A DNA stretch of 64,000 nt. Origin: Wyeomyia smithii. Lineage: Eukaryota > Arthropoda > Insecta > Diptera > Culicidae. The stretch spans positions 194,826,857 through 194,890,856 of the forward strand of contig NC_073695.1 of NCBI RefSeq assembly GCF_029784165.1, written 5' to 3'. Under the pieces are notes generated by a model. The model did no database searches and was not told the DNA's origin. It worked only from the letters and a program-made list of their open reading frames with translations. Both the position numbers and the translations under genes were made by a program. This document shows, piece after piece, positions 21,935-33,132 of the stretch; the first letter of the stretch is position 1; each line of letters starts with the position of its first letter.

Positions 21935-23869
21935 TTAATCCACCTAGCAGTGCAGAAACCTTCGTTATACTAACTATTACTACATATTAATTTGTTATGC
22001 CAGTAAACCATAAATCGTTTTAAATTAAATTCTAAAGATAGTTTTCTAGAGGGTGAACCAAATGACATCACTGAATCAAACCTCGATGAGGTTCTCACAT
22101 ACATTCTCAATACCACAACGGCTTCGTTTTCAAAAATCGCGAGACCCAGAAAAGAACATAATGATCATAGATTGTGGATTAGCATCGAATATATCCTACG
22201 AATTGCGGCAAAGTCCTACAAACTTGCTCTCAAAAAATTATAGTTCAGAACTATACAGCGCGTTAAATGCTTTGTTACCATAGAAAAGTTGCTTGAACCA
22301 TACGTGTGATTATTTTAAGAAATCAACAAAAAAGTTGATAAAATCTGTGAGGACCAAATGCTAAAATATTTCATTGAAATTTCTATAACTGTTGTTGAAA
22401 TGTTAATTCCCAGTACACATCAGATGCTGTTAAGAGTTGCTAAATTAATTCTATTTCAAATGCATTTTTTCAAAATTAAAGTTTTTCGCAAGACTTAAGA
22501 GTTTTGACTATTTAAAGTGTACTCGGGAACGTAGCTCTTGTTGGAGACCTAGGCTGTATGGTAAAATCTGAAACACTTTCAGAACTTTATAAAACTTGCT
22601 GCCAAATCGAAGATCGGGATAACATGGGTACTCTGTTTGCACTGACCTTTAAATAAATTTAAAATAAATTAAGAAAACAATATTAATATTAACAAAAGCG
22701 AAGTGTATCCAGTAAGAGAACCGGACTTAAATAAGCATTGCAGTTTCCTCTGAAATTTATTGAATATTGTTAGTAAAAAGCTAGTAGAAATAAAAGGTTC
22801 ATTTATTTACACCAGTTAGAACGTACTACACAGAGTATGAAAGTTATGCACAGACGTCTTTTATTCTTGTTGATTGATTTTCATGAAATTAATTGCAAAT
22901 GAAAGGTCTCTTTGTCCCATAAGACCCTATTAAATTTCATTGTAATCGGATTTTTAGTTTAGAGGTTATGTTTCAAAATGTAAAAATTATGAAACATCAT
23001 TATCTCGAAAACTACACAACCGATTTGAGCAAATTTCAAATGAACGGGCAACCTCAAAAACCCTTAACTTTTGAATTTCATAAAGATTGAGCTTGTGGTT
23101 CAAAAGTTATGACAAGAAACGTGTTTTGAAGACTACTTAATCTCACTAATGTTTCTCAGAGATGGCTGTACCGATTTTCATAAAATCAGTGTCAAATGGA
23201 AGGTCTAGTTGCCCCATAAAATCCTATTGATTTGTTTTGCAATCGGACTATTACTTTGCCTGTTATGTTTAAAAATGTGAAATCCAGCTATGACAAGGAA
23301 CATATTCCAAAGACTACTTGAACTCACTCACTTTTCTCAGAGATGGCTGACCCGATTTCCACAAAATTAGTGTCAATTAATAAGTCTAGCTGCCTCGTAA
23401 CACCCTATTGAATTTTACTGTAATCGGACTGTATCTCCGTCTGTAAAGTACCAAAATGTGAAAATCACGAAACTTCATTATCTCAAAAACTACACAACCA
23501 ATTTGATCAATATTATTATCAGATGAGCGGGCTAGTTAAGGGTTAACTTATGAATTATGATTGAACACGTGGTTTCAAAGTTTGGCTGCCCTATACGTTC
23601 CCATTTCATTTGATTATAATTGAACTTAAGCCACCGTTATGTATTAAATTGTTATTAAAACAATGAAAGTCTATTATTTCACATGACTTATTTAAACATA
23701 ACTAGTGTCATACGAACGAGTCATCTCTCAAACTTACAAATAACAAACTTCATAACAATTTGATATGTGGCTCAAAAGTTATGGAAAGAAAAGAAATTCA
23801 AAGACTATTTAAAACTATACCTGCTTTGATTGATATATTTATGTGGCCTCAACATATTTAAATGTGGTT

Positions 23870-25325
23870 TTGTACTATTTGAACGTTCCAAATTCATTGA
23901 TTCCTTGCGATGTGTTCAAAGTCTGCAAATGCACGACGAATTGGCCATAGGATATGTTCAAAGTCAAAAGACAAATCGTTTGGTTTATCGGTTATATTGG
24001 TTTTATCGAAATGACAACATCCTCGACTTTTGGCTATTGTACATCGCCCTAATTCTGAATATATTCATATTGGGTGGTATTCGGTCATTTTCAGCAAATT
24101 TTCTGGCATCCATCTAACACCGGAAATACCCATATTGGGAGGTATTTAATTATTTTGGTTGTTTTCCAGAAATTAACAGTGGTCGTCTTTAAATTCAAAA
24201 TGGTGTCAAGGGTCAATGTTTGGTTTCTATGCATCATCTCGATTACGGAAATATCCATGTTGAGTATTATTGGTCATTTTCGACTGTTTCCTCTAAGTTG
24301 CCATTTAGCGATTTAATTGGTCAATTGTTAGCTCATTGCATCATTCTGGTTCCAGAGATACTCATATTGAATGGTATTTGGTTATTTTAGGCTGTTTTTC
24401 ACAAACCGGTAGTCGCCATCTTGGATTTCAAAATGGTATTTAATATAATTTCTGGCCTCTAAGCATCATTCTGGTTGAAAAAAAAAACACCCATATTGGG
24501 TGTAATTTGATCATATTCGATTTCAGCTGCTGTGTATCATTCTAGATCCAGCGATGCTCATGTTAGACGGAAATCGGCCATTTTTGGCTGTTTTCCAGAA
24601 ACCACAAGTTGCCATCCTACAATTCATAATGGTGTCTGAAGTCGATTTGTAGCTCCAGTGCATCATTACGATTCCGAAAATACCCATATTGGGTGGTATT
24701 TGGTCGTTTGCCGCTGGTCGCCATATTAGAATTAAAAATGGTATCTGTGGTCGAGTTCAGCTCCTGTGTATCTTTCTTGTGGTCCCCGTGGCTCTGTGGT
24801 TAGCGATGTCGAGGATCTTTTTGAGCTGGAAATTTTCTCGACTCAGCACTGGGGCACGGTGTATCGTTGTACTTATCCTACACATGCAAAATGTGCCAAA
24901 AACAATATCCAAAATGTTGCCTGAGGTCGATTATGGAACATATTTGTTACCACTAAAAACATTCACCTGCCAAATATGGTTCCATTTAGTTGATTAGTTC
25001 GCGAGATGTGCAGAAATTTGTGCAGAAACATGTGCTTCCATAAGAGGGAGGGGCGTCGAACCATTATGGACATATTTATTACCCTTTAAAACATCCACAT
25101 GCCAAATTCGGTTTCATTTGCTTGGTTTGTTCTTGAGTTGTGCAGAAATGTAGATTCATTTGTATGAGGGGTCCAATAAAGAAGAGAGAGGGGTCTCAAA
25201 CTATCATAGGAACCTTTATCGGGACCAAAAACCCCTACATACAAATTTTCACGTCGATCGGTTCGGTAGTTTTCGAGCCTATATGGATTAAACAGACAGA
25301 CAGACCGGACTACATTTTTATATGT
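23870..25325 (+). repeat. minisatellite-rich repeat (P family), copy 1
   Basis: Irregular units of about 65-145 bp built on ATTGGGTGGTATTTGGTCAT and GTCGCCATCTTGGATTTC occupy 24060-24760. They are followed by about 130-bp units built on GTCGAACCATTATGGACATA and CATGCCAAATTTGGTTCCAT, and by ACAGACAGACAGACCGGACT-like sequence near 25295-25315. The same order of modules is found at 61876-63690. Frames over it (for example 24074-24316) are not genes. The family's class is not known to me. Confidence 0.6.
24781..24905 (+). mobile_element. deleted tRNA-derived SINE
   Basis: It begins CCCCGTGGCTCTGTGGTTAG, an A-box-like tRNA start, and ends with CACTGGGGCACGGTGTATCG, TACACATGCAAAATGTGCC and an A-rich tail. 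The B box appears deleted. The pattern is that of mosquito Feilai-type SINEs. It interrupts the P-family repeat. Confidence 0.5.
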
Positions 25326-25458
25326 TTAGATTACAACATCAATATTTTAGAACCTAAAGAGTGACATACATTTATTGGATTGAAGCGTTCATGTAAATCT
25401 ATTCTTACAAATAAAAGTTTGAATGAGAAAGGCTGGGTCTGACCGCTAGGTGGATTAA

Positions 25459-26134
25459 TTTAGGTTTTTATTTTATCCTCAGAAGAACAATTTGTTGTTT
25501 AACTTAATATTGGATGTGATGCTGATTACATCTCTTTGCTATATCCGGTAGTAGGAATTAGGCACTCTTTTGTTTCCTCAGTGGAAATTTAAAGGCCGAC
25601 AAATTTTGATTGCCAACATCCCCGTTTGTGTGTTGCCAAAATATGACAGAGGTTTTCACTGGAGGATGAGCTGGCCAATGCACCTTTCGTTGATGCTGAT
25701 ATCCTCTGTAGCTACTGCTGCTACCTGGTACTGCTTAGTTAAGATCATCCTAGTGGCCGTTCACTAGTAAACTGATTGCTTTAAGCAGAAGCAGGATCCT
25801 ATATACCCCGAAAATTGCCTTCCCGTTTAACTAGGTATAATATTCGGTCAACCGTGCTAGGGAAAGCAACATCAAGCGATCAATCAGAGGTCAAAGTTAA
25901 CGTTTCAACAAGGCTTGACAATTTCAAGTACACAATAAAATAGTTCGAATAATCAATACACAGTTTTTGCATTTGGGCTGGCATGATTGCTGCAAGATCG
26001 GGAACTCATTGAAAACTAACTGACTCATTAGTATTTAAATTGGACATATTTTTTCTTTTTTCCGTTTTTATATTTTTATTTAACACCGCTATTTGGCTGG
26101 AATTCCTGAGAGACGTAGTTATACATCAAAATAA
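25459..26134 (-). mobile_element. H-family repeat, copy D (diverged, truncated)
   Basis: On the minus strand it retains CTCTCAGGAATTCC near its start, GATTGATCGCTTGATGTTGC (degenerate CCAAT region), a GGTATATAGGATCC in place of TATAAAAGAGCC, GC-poor remains of the internal repeats and a TTCT-TCTG-AGGA hairpin (25487-25476). Divergence is higher than in copies A and B, so this is an older copy. Confidence 0.5.
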
Positions 26135-28664
26135 AAATGTAACGCGAACCGAAAGCTCAGGTATAACAGATTTGCTAAAAGGTTTTTTCGAGAAAAATTT
26201 CAAATTTTGTCTTTTATGTTTTACTTCTCCATATGTCAAAATTAATAGAATTTTTGAGAAGAGCTCGTAGCCTCAATGTTACAGAGCGTTGCTTTGTCAA
26301 GCGAATGGTCATGAGTTTGAATCTTAGTGAAATAGGACCGTTCGCTTTACGATGGACTTTTACGCATGGATTTATTTTCAAGCTCCCTCCCATCCGCTAC
26401 TTGACCCTTCCCGCACGTTAAGTTGCAGAAAAACGGCAGTTGTAATTGCAGGTACTTGGCAGGGTAACTAACGAAGCCTGGTCTATAAGTGAAAAAAAAA
26501 CGAAGCTTGGTAGAGAAGAGACGTAGAATCTATATAGGAACAAAAAACAGCATTTCTCAGACTTTCGTTAACGTTTTTGTTACTGTCAATGTACTTATTC
26601 AAATTTAGGTGAATTCTTATGAACGAAAAATTCATGTAATTTCATGTCCACTATTTAACCACAAATTTCACAGGAATGGTTAAAAAGCTATAATCTTTCA
26701 TTTTTTTCCTCTTTGAGCTCCAGGACAAAACCTGTGTTAACCAGTGTAATCAATGAAATCTAGTAAATCAATACAAACCACACACAAAAACCCTTTTTTT
26801 TCAATTTTCTCTATGTGAGAACAACTGTGCAATGCTGGCTTTTAGTTCATTCATAGTTTAGCTCAGTGAAACATTTCGAAATCACAGAGAAGCAAAAAGA
26901 GTAATTAGCGCTGTGATTCCATCAGGCTAGATTATCTAATTGCTCAAGCCAAACCACCCAAGAAGCGTTGCCCATGGAAGCGACCCCTTAGGAAGGATGT
27001 CAACACTCGCCGCGGGACTTGTTTTTTTTTTGTGCTGCGCTAGTCCACTGAAGTTTTGAAAACTCTAATCAACCGACACGGCACGAAACCCGAACGCTGA
27101 TATTCATACACAGGCACACAGCACATAAAGTCCGATGGAATGGGCGCACGCGTTCAAACCCTGCAGAACTGCAAATCTTTGGTTGTCCCCTGCCGGGTGT
27201 GAGATTTACGACTTGCTCCCATTAGCCGAAGTTCCTGGTTAGTGGCACTTTAACCCAACACTTTCCGCGGCTACCGTCGGGCGCCAAATACCGGTGCTAT
27301 TTTCATAGTGTCTTGTTTCATCTGGAATTTGACAGCATTTTTAGCATAACACTTTGCACCCGGCTGTTTGAGACTAGCTTCAGTGGTGTGAAGATAAAGC
27401 ACCAATATTTTCTAGTAGCAACGTTAAGCGTTGTTTATGTTCAATTTTGCGCATTCTGGCGATCATTGAACACTGTTTGTACGAAACATGTATCTAAGGT
27501 AGAGTGAATTGTTGAACTTTGTCTGCTTATCTTACAAATGGATACACAACCAACTGATAAACATCAAATGTTACCTGTTTTGGCCTGGTTGGAATATTAG
27601 TAAACAGCGCCACATAACAGATATCGAGCGTTTCATGCTCAAACAAAGCACCAAGTATTTATTGGAAAGCTAAACATTAAATCAATGGGGCAACAACAGA
27701 TGGAACTTATTCCTGTATGACAAACATCACGTGTCACGTCCGCCTACAAGTTACAAGCCAACAAGTGTTAACCGCTAACGAGAACACAAAATTTGCGTAA
27801 AATAAGCTCACTTCACTGGCTGACAAATTGCTGCAAATCTCCGGGGAACCGGGGATTAAAAGCGCTCAAGTGTTGGCGCCTCTTCGCTGACACTGGCGCG
27901 CAGACGCTTTATACGATTGGACAGATCAGCCCTCTTCCCACGCGGAATCGCGGTATCTCACGGTGATCGGCCGCGCGTGTAACACTTAATAACGATGAAT
28001 CGAGTGCACAGTGCGCATGAAAATTCTATGAAGTCAGAGAGGCTTGTCGAAACGTACACACCCTGTCTGGACCACCCAAGACGACGGTTGTAATAGATGG
28101 GGCTAAATATGGAAATATGATAGCAGTAGACGGCAGGAAAAAGATACATTGATTTCCAGTGCATGATATATTAAGTAGTCGATCGTTCATTGGTTAGGTT
28201 TGTGTTTTCCGAATTTTAAACACATGACCGCTAAGAAAGATGATCAGATCAGAGCACAGCTGTTTTTCCGACCAAAAGCTGCCGTGAATTTATATATTTA
28301 ATTCGTTGCACAGCCAGAAATGCTCATTTTGTTTGGCTGGGTGACACTGACACACTGACAGTGCGATCGTGTTGACAGATGTATCTTTCATCCTTTTACC
28401 AGCGTTGAAGACAAATTGCAACCAACGCTAATGCGTCGTGCCAAGAAAAACCAAACCAGGCGGGATCAATTAGCATCTTTGTACTACGATGAAATGTTTC
28501 TTAGCTTAACTGACGTATGTGCGCTTGCATGCAGGGCAAGTACAAAGTAGATCATCACCGTCAGTATGATCGAAGCTACTCATGATTCAGGCCGGAGACA
28601 GAAGTGACAGAATAATATTTGCCAATTCATGGATACAGGTTATTTTTCGGTTCGGTCTCATCCC
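26135..28664. other. unique DNA, no gene; possible minus-strand promoter
   Basis: No coding gene is recognised. A tRNA-like fragment lies at 26262-26332. The block 27800-28000 is GC-richer. On the minus strand it shows TATAAAGCG near 27916-27908, a TCAG initiator-like motif about 25 bp downstream and a donor-like GAA|GTGAGC near 27815, which could be a promoter with a short non-coding exon. The evidence is weak. Confidence 0.3.
26262..26332 (+). other. tRNA-like promoter fragment (SINE-like)
   Basis: CGTAGCCTCAATGTTACAG resembles a Pol III A box region. GGTCATGAGTTTGAATCTTA resembles a B box (GGTTCGAATC) with one or two changes. The order and wording match the minus-strand fragment at 17762-17832. 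It does not fold as a functional tRNA. Confidence 0.4.
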
Positions 28665-28674
28665 AGACAAATCA

Positions 28675-28706
<32 letters not shown>

Positions 28707-29085
28707 GGGGGATTTGTTAGTAGCTTAAGTATTTATGATAAATATTAGTAAATAATGAGTATGTGTGTCCAATCACAAATGGTGACTTCTCAACACTGTT
28801 AGAAATTTGTAATTTTAATTGTTAGGATTTGTTTGCTTTCGCAATTAGGACTTATCATTCGTAGGGATTTAAACCTACTTGTCAGAAAAGGGGAAGTAAA
28901 CTTACAACTAACTTAATTGCTAACTTATTGGCTATAAAGAGAGCTTATCGTAGCAATTGAGGATTGCAACGATTTTTGTCGAAAATTGTTAATAATTTTA
29001 TTTGACATAGCTTCTAATGGTTCAACACCAGTAAGTCTATGTAATTCGAGTGTACCAAACCAAGGAGGACGCTTCAAAATCATTT

Positions 29086-31530
29086 TCACCAGATCGGTAC
29101 AGCATAAAGCATTGCTGGTCTAAAAATTTGTTTGTAAATCAAAAGTTTGTTCTTTAAACAAAGTTTAGAATTCCTGTTAATGAGAGGATATAAACATCTC
29201 GTATATTTGATGCACTTGGCTTGTATACTCTCAATGTGCTCTTTGAAAATAAGTTTTTTATCATAAATTAGTCCCAAGTACTTAACCTTGTCGGACCAAC
29301 TTAAAATAACCCCATTCATCTTGACAACGTGATTATTGTTTGGCTTGAGGAAAGAAGCCCTAGGCTTATGCGGAAAAATTATCATTTGAGTTTTAGAAGC
29401 ATTGGGAGAGATTTTCCACTTTTGCAAGTAGGAAGAAAAAATATCTAAACTTTTCTGCAATCGACTGCATATGACACGAAGACTTTTTCCTTTTACGGAA
29501 ATGCTTGTGTCATCGCAGAACAATGACTTTGTGCATCCTGGAGGCAAATCAGGAAGATCTGAAGTGAATATGTTGTACAGGACTGGACCCAAGACTGAAC
29601 CTTGAGGTACACCTGCTCTGACAGGAAATCTATCAGATTTTGAATTCTGATAGACAACCTGCAGAGTTCGATCAGTAAGATAATTTTTTAAAATTTTGAT
29701 TAGGAAAATTGGAAAATTAAAAGTTTGCAATTTCGCAATCAAACCTTTATGCCAAACACTGTCGAATGCTTTTTCTATGTCTAAAAGAACAGCTCCAGTG
29801 GAATAACCTTCAGATTTGTTAGCTCGTATCATATTAGTAACTCTGAGTAATTGATGAGTTGTGGAATGCCCATGGCGAAATCCAAACTGTTCATTTGCAA
29901 AAATTGAATTTTCGTTGATGTGTGACATCATTCTGTTAAGAATAATTCTCTCAAACAGTTTACTTATTGAAGAAAGCAAACTGATTGGTCGATAACTTGA
30001 AACTTCAGCTGGGTTCTTATCCGGTTTTAAAATGGGAGTAATTTTTGCATTTTTCCATAATTTGGGAAAATATGCAATTTTGAAGCAGCAATTGAAAATT
30101 TTCACTAAAAATTCCATTGTGCTCTCAGGGAGATGTTTGATTAGTATATTAAAGATTCCATCGTCACCAGGTGCTTTCATATTTTTGAAATTTTTAATAA
30201 TTGATTTAATCTCATTCAAGTTAGTTTCAATTATTTCTGCAGGTAAAAAATTCTGGGAAGAAATTAAATCAAATTGATGTGTGACTTCATTTTCAATTGG
30301 ACTCACAAAATTCAAATTTGAGTTATGAACACTCTCAAACTGCTGAGCAAGTCTTTGAGCCTTTTGTTCATTGGATACAAGAAAACGTTCACCATCTTTT
30401 AAAACTGGAATAGGCTTTGAAGGTTTCTTAAGAATCTTCGACAGCTTCCAAAATGGTTTTGAATATGGTTTAAATATTTCAACTTTAGTCTCAAAATTTT
30501 GATTTCTCAGAAGAGTAAATCTATGTTTAATCTCTTTCTGTAAATCTTTATAAATAGTTTTAAAATCAGGGTCACGAGAACGTTGATATTGACGTCTGCG
30601 GACATTTTTCAAACGAATTAGAAGTTGAAGATTTTCGTCAATTATTGGTGAATCAAATTTCACTTGAGCCTTTGGAACAGAATAATTCCTGGCATCAACA
30701 ATTGCACATTTTAATGCTTCCAAAGCGGAATCAATATTCATTTCGTTTTGCAAATCAAGCACATTATTGAAATTTCTCTCAATATGAGTTTTGTATCTTT
30801 CCCAATTAGCCTTGTTATAATTAAAAACAGAGCTCATAGGGTTTAAAACTGATTCATGTGATAAAGAAAAAGTTATTGGAAGATGGTCAGAATCAAAGTC
30901 AGCATGTGTGATCAAATCACTACACACATGACTTTGATCTGTTAGCACCAAATCAATTGTTGAAGGGTTTCTTACAGAAGAAAAGCATGTAGGACTATTC
31001 GGAGACAAAATAGAATAGTATCCTGAAGAACAATCATTGAATAAAATTTTGCCATTGGAATTACTTTGAGAATTATTCCATGAACGATGTTTAGCGTTAA
31101 AATCGCCGATTATGAAAAATTTCGAACGATTTCTGGTGAGTTTTTGTAAATCACCTTTAAAATAATTTTTCAGCTCGCGTGTGCATTGAAATGGTAAATA
31201 TGCTGCGGCAATAAATAAAATCCCAAGTTCAGTTTGAACTTCAATTCCCAAAGTTTCAATAACTTTCGTCTCAAGATGGGGAAGAGCACGATGTTTGATT
31301 CGGCGATGAATAACAATTGCAACTCCACCGCCGGAACCCTGAATCCTATCATATCTATGAACCACGTAATTGGGATCATATTTTAATTCTATGTTAGGTT
31401 TCAAAAATGTTTCAGTAATAATTGCAATATGCACATTATTTACTGTTAAAAAATTAAAAAGCTCATTCTCATTGGCCTTCAATGAGCGAGCATTCCAATT
31501 TAATATTTTAATTGTTTTATTTAAAATCAT
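29086..31530 (-). CDS. Juan-like ORF2: endonuclease and reverse transcriptase
   Basis: An 814-codon frame encodes the retrotransposition enzyme. Residues 1-230 are an AP-type endonuclease: NWNARSLK at 11-18, TETFL at 39-43, GDFNAKH at 142-148 and SDHLPI at 214-219 with the catalytic DH. Residues about 440-720 are the reverse transcriptase: SYRPISLLS at 512-520, LLDIEKAFD with the motif A aspartate at 584, VPQGSVLGP at 641-649 and FCDD at 671-674 as the catalytic pair. The ATG overlaps the end of the ORF1 frame by 14 bases. The frame ends at TGA just after AMLYAVPIW; downstream minus-strand sequence still encodes MILKRPPWFG and a typical C-terminus, so a small deletion near 29085 removed a short segment and shifted the frame. 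The product would lack its last 80 or so residues. Confidence 0.85.
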   Translation of the reverse strand: MILNKTIKILNWNARSLKANENELFNFLTVNNVHIAIITETFLKPNIELKYDPNYVVHRYDRIQGSGGGVAIVIHRRIKHRALPHLETKVIETLGIEVQTELGILFIAAAYLPFQCTRELKNYFKGDLQKLTRNRSKFFIIGDFNAKHRSWNNSQSNSNGKILFNDCSSGYYSILSPNSPTCFSSVRNPSTIDLVLTDQSHVCSDLITHADFDSDHLPITFSLSHESVLNPMSSVFNYNKANWERYKTHIERNFNNVLDLQNEMNIDSALEALKCAIVDARNYSVPKAQVKFDSPIIDENLQLLIRLKNVRRRQYQRSRDPDFKTIYKDLQKEIKHRFTLLRNQNFETKVEIFKPYSKPFWKLSKILKKPSKPIPVLKDGERFLVSNEQKAQRLAQQFESVHNSNLNFVSPIENEVTHQFDLISSQNFLPAEIIETNLNEIKSIIKNFKNMKAPGDDGIFNILIKHLPESTMEFLVKIFNCCFKIAYFPKLWKNAKITPILKPDKNPAEVSSYRPISLLSSISKLFERIILNRMMSHINENSIFANEQFGFRHGHSTTHQLLRVTNMIRANKSEGYSTGAVLLDIEKAFDSVWHKGLIAKLQTFNFPIFLIKILKNYLTDRTLQVVYQNSKSDRFPVRAGVPQGSVLGPVLYNIFTSDLPDLPPGCTKSLFCDDTSISVKGKSLRVICSRLQKSLDIFSSYLQKWKISPNASKTQMIIFPHKPRASFLKPNNNHVVKMNGVILSWSDKVKYLGLIYDKKLIFKEHIESIQAKCIKYTRCLYPLINRNSKLCLKNKLLIYKQIFRPAMLYAVPIW

Positions 31531-32340
31531 TGCTAAATTTTAAATTAGAAACAATTTCAATAGTAAAATTTGTGCCTATTTGAATGGCTTCAAACAAAAT
31601 TGATTTTACCTGCAACATGGCGTTCATAAGATCGAACATTGCCTGTTGCAAAAAAGAAAGTTTACCTGCCGTAATAGGCCCCAGGCAGTTGCATTAGAAA
31701 AAATATTTTCGGTAGCAATATTAGCTGGAGTGATAGGTGTACAATTATTTTCTAGCGTGTTTTGCTTACCCATATTAACGGTCATTTCCGAACTACCAAC
31801 ACTAGGCGGTATAATGTTCGAACTACCTGTAACCTGTGCATATGTTAAACGGGTATGCAAAGGAGTAGGTAAACTATGCGTCACTGGTACGCTTGGAGAA
31901 TTTTGTTTTGAAGTTGGTTTTAATTGAGAAATTGAATTTTGTTTACCTTGCCTTGCCTTAACAATTGCTAAACGGACTGGGCATTGATAAAAATTTGACA
32001 TTTGGTCGCCGTTACAATTCGCACAGCGAAAATTTTTACTCTCTTTCACAGGCCATGTGTCCTTTTTGTGAGAAGAGTCTCCACAATTAAGACATTTTTG
32101 GTCCATGTTACAGAATTTGGAACCATGGCCATAACGTTGGCAAGTACGGCATTGGGTGATATGCTTTTCACCTCCGCCATACTTCCTATAAATTTCCCAC
32201 TTTACACGCACATTATACAAAGCATGTGCTTTTTCAAAAAATTTTAAGTTGTTAACCTCATTGCGGTTAAAATGAATTAAATAATTAACAAGGGAAATTC
32301 CAGTTCTCTGACTGTTTTCGCCTCGTGATTTTTGTTTCAT
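31517..32340 (-). pseudogene. Juan-like ORF1 (nucleic-acid binding), truncated
   Basis: The first frame (31624-32340) encodes the C-terminal half of an ORF1 protein that coats element RNA. KAHALYNVRVKWEIYRKYGG and ITQCRTCQRYGHGSKFC contain an intact CCHC knuckle. The next knuckle, CLNCGDSSHKKDTW, has Trp in place of the last Cys, and the third, CANCNGDQMSNFYQC, has Gln in place of His. After ATENIFSNATA the frame shifts near 31690. In the restored phase the normal C-terminus continues to FSNDFK and a stop that overlaps the ORF2 start. The N-terminal part is absent by 5' truncation. The first Met at 32340 is therefore not a native start. Confidence 0.8.
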
Positions 32341-32382
32341 TAGAATTACTTGGGTAGAGGCTATGCCAAGTAAGACAAATCA

Positions 32383-33128
32383 CAGTTAATTTTTCACTTT
32401 CTTCGGCAATAATGTTCAACGATAATTCAATTTTTTAGGAAAAATACTAAAGACGGGTTAACGGCTCTCTCACAGAATTTAATAAATCTTCGTGGATTTA
32501 AAGGCTGTGAATAATTGACTAGCAATGAAAAGATTTTTTTTTTGAAGTTTATTGTCCTAAAAATAGAACTCTGAAACGAAATGACATATAAGAATCACGT
32601 GATCAGCGTAGAAAAAAATTGGCCAGAGACAGGGAAATATATTTCGCAATCATCGCAATTGCAATTTATAGGAATGGCAGAATAGCTATAATTTTTCCTT
32701 TTTTCCGGTTTGAGCTTTTGGAAAGCATTTTTTTTTCATTTCGTCGACCAGTGTTATCCTTCATTCAAAGGATAGAGGAATATAAAGATTGTGAAGAAAT
32801 GCTTTTTCATAAAACAGAAACAGTATGTTTGTGGTGATTCATGCTTTTTTAATCTTATCTCATCTTCTAAACTCAACTTTGAGCGTAGAACATCGTGGGA
32901 AGTTTCGACTTAGTTTTGTTTCGTGAAGGCTCTATTTGCTAATGTGACCTTTTGAAAATGCTTCTGTGATATTTCAGCAAACGATATCGCGACATAAAAA
33001 CTATGGCCATAGCTATAGCCAGGATTAATGAAAATCATTTCCACTTGCGGAGTTCTGTGAAAACTACAGTCAATATTTTTCAATTTTCACGTCTAATGAA
33101 CGCAGCGCCCTTCCAAACACACTAGAAT
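32383..33128. other. AT-rich stretch, no gene
   Basis: Nothing beyond the target duplication of the Juan-like element on its left and the piggyBac TTAA on its right is recognised. The small frame at 32619-32837 has no features. Confidence 0.4.
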
Positions 33129-33132
33129 TTAA

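Larger units (their letters stand above)
21935..25458. mobile_element. TTAATCCACCTAGC-ended repeat (tentative pairing of ends)
   Basis: The left end TTAATCCACCTAGCAGT (21935) and right end ACCGCTAGGTGGATTAA (25458) are inverted repeats. Inside are near-repeats of about 200 bp (22860-23500) built around AGAGATGGCTG-ACCGATTT and GGTCTAGTTGCCCCATAA, and at the right GAGAAAGGCTGGGTCTGACC. The end of the window (63680-64000) holds the same internal sequence. TTAA lies at the outer edge of both ends and could be a duplication or part of the repeat. The pairing is inference, since the left part is heterogeneous. Confidence 0.4.
28675..32372 (-). mobile_element. Juan-like Jockey-clade retrotransposon, 5'-truncated
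   Basis: The element is flanked by AGACAAATCA on both sides (28665-28674 and 32373-32382), a 10-bp target duplication. On the minus strand it ends in a poly-A tract of 28 (T run at 28676-28703). It contains ORF1 with zinc knuckles and ORF2 with endonuclease and reverse transcriptase. ORF1 lacks its N-terminal part, so the insertion was 5'-truncated, as is usual for target-primed reverse transcription. The long open ORF2 suggests a fairly recent insertion. The name Juan-like rests on protein style. Confidence 0.85.

Noticed and set aside
26262..26332. tRNA gene
   Set aside because: A- and B-box-like words are present but no cloverleaf can be formed; it matches a second SINE-like fragment at 17762-17832.
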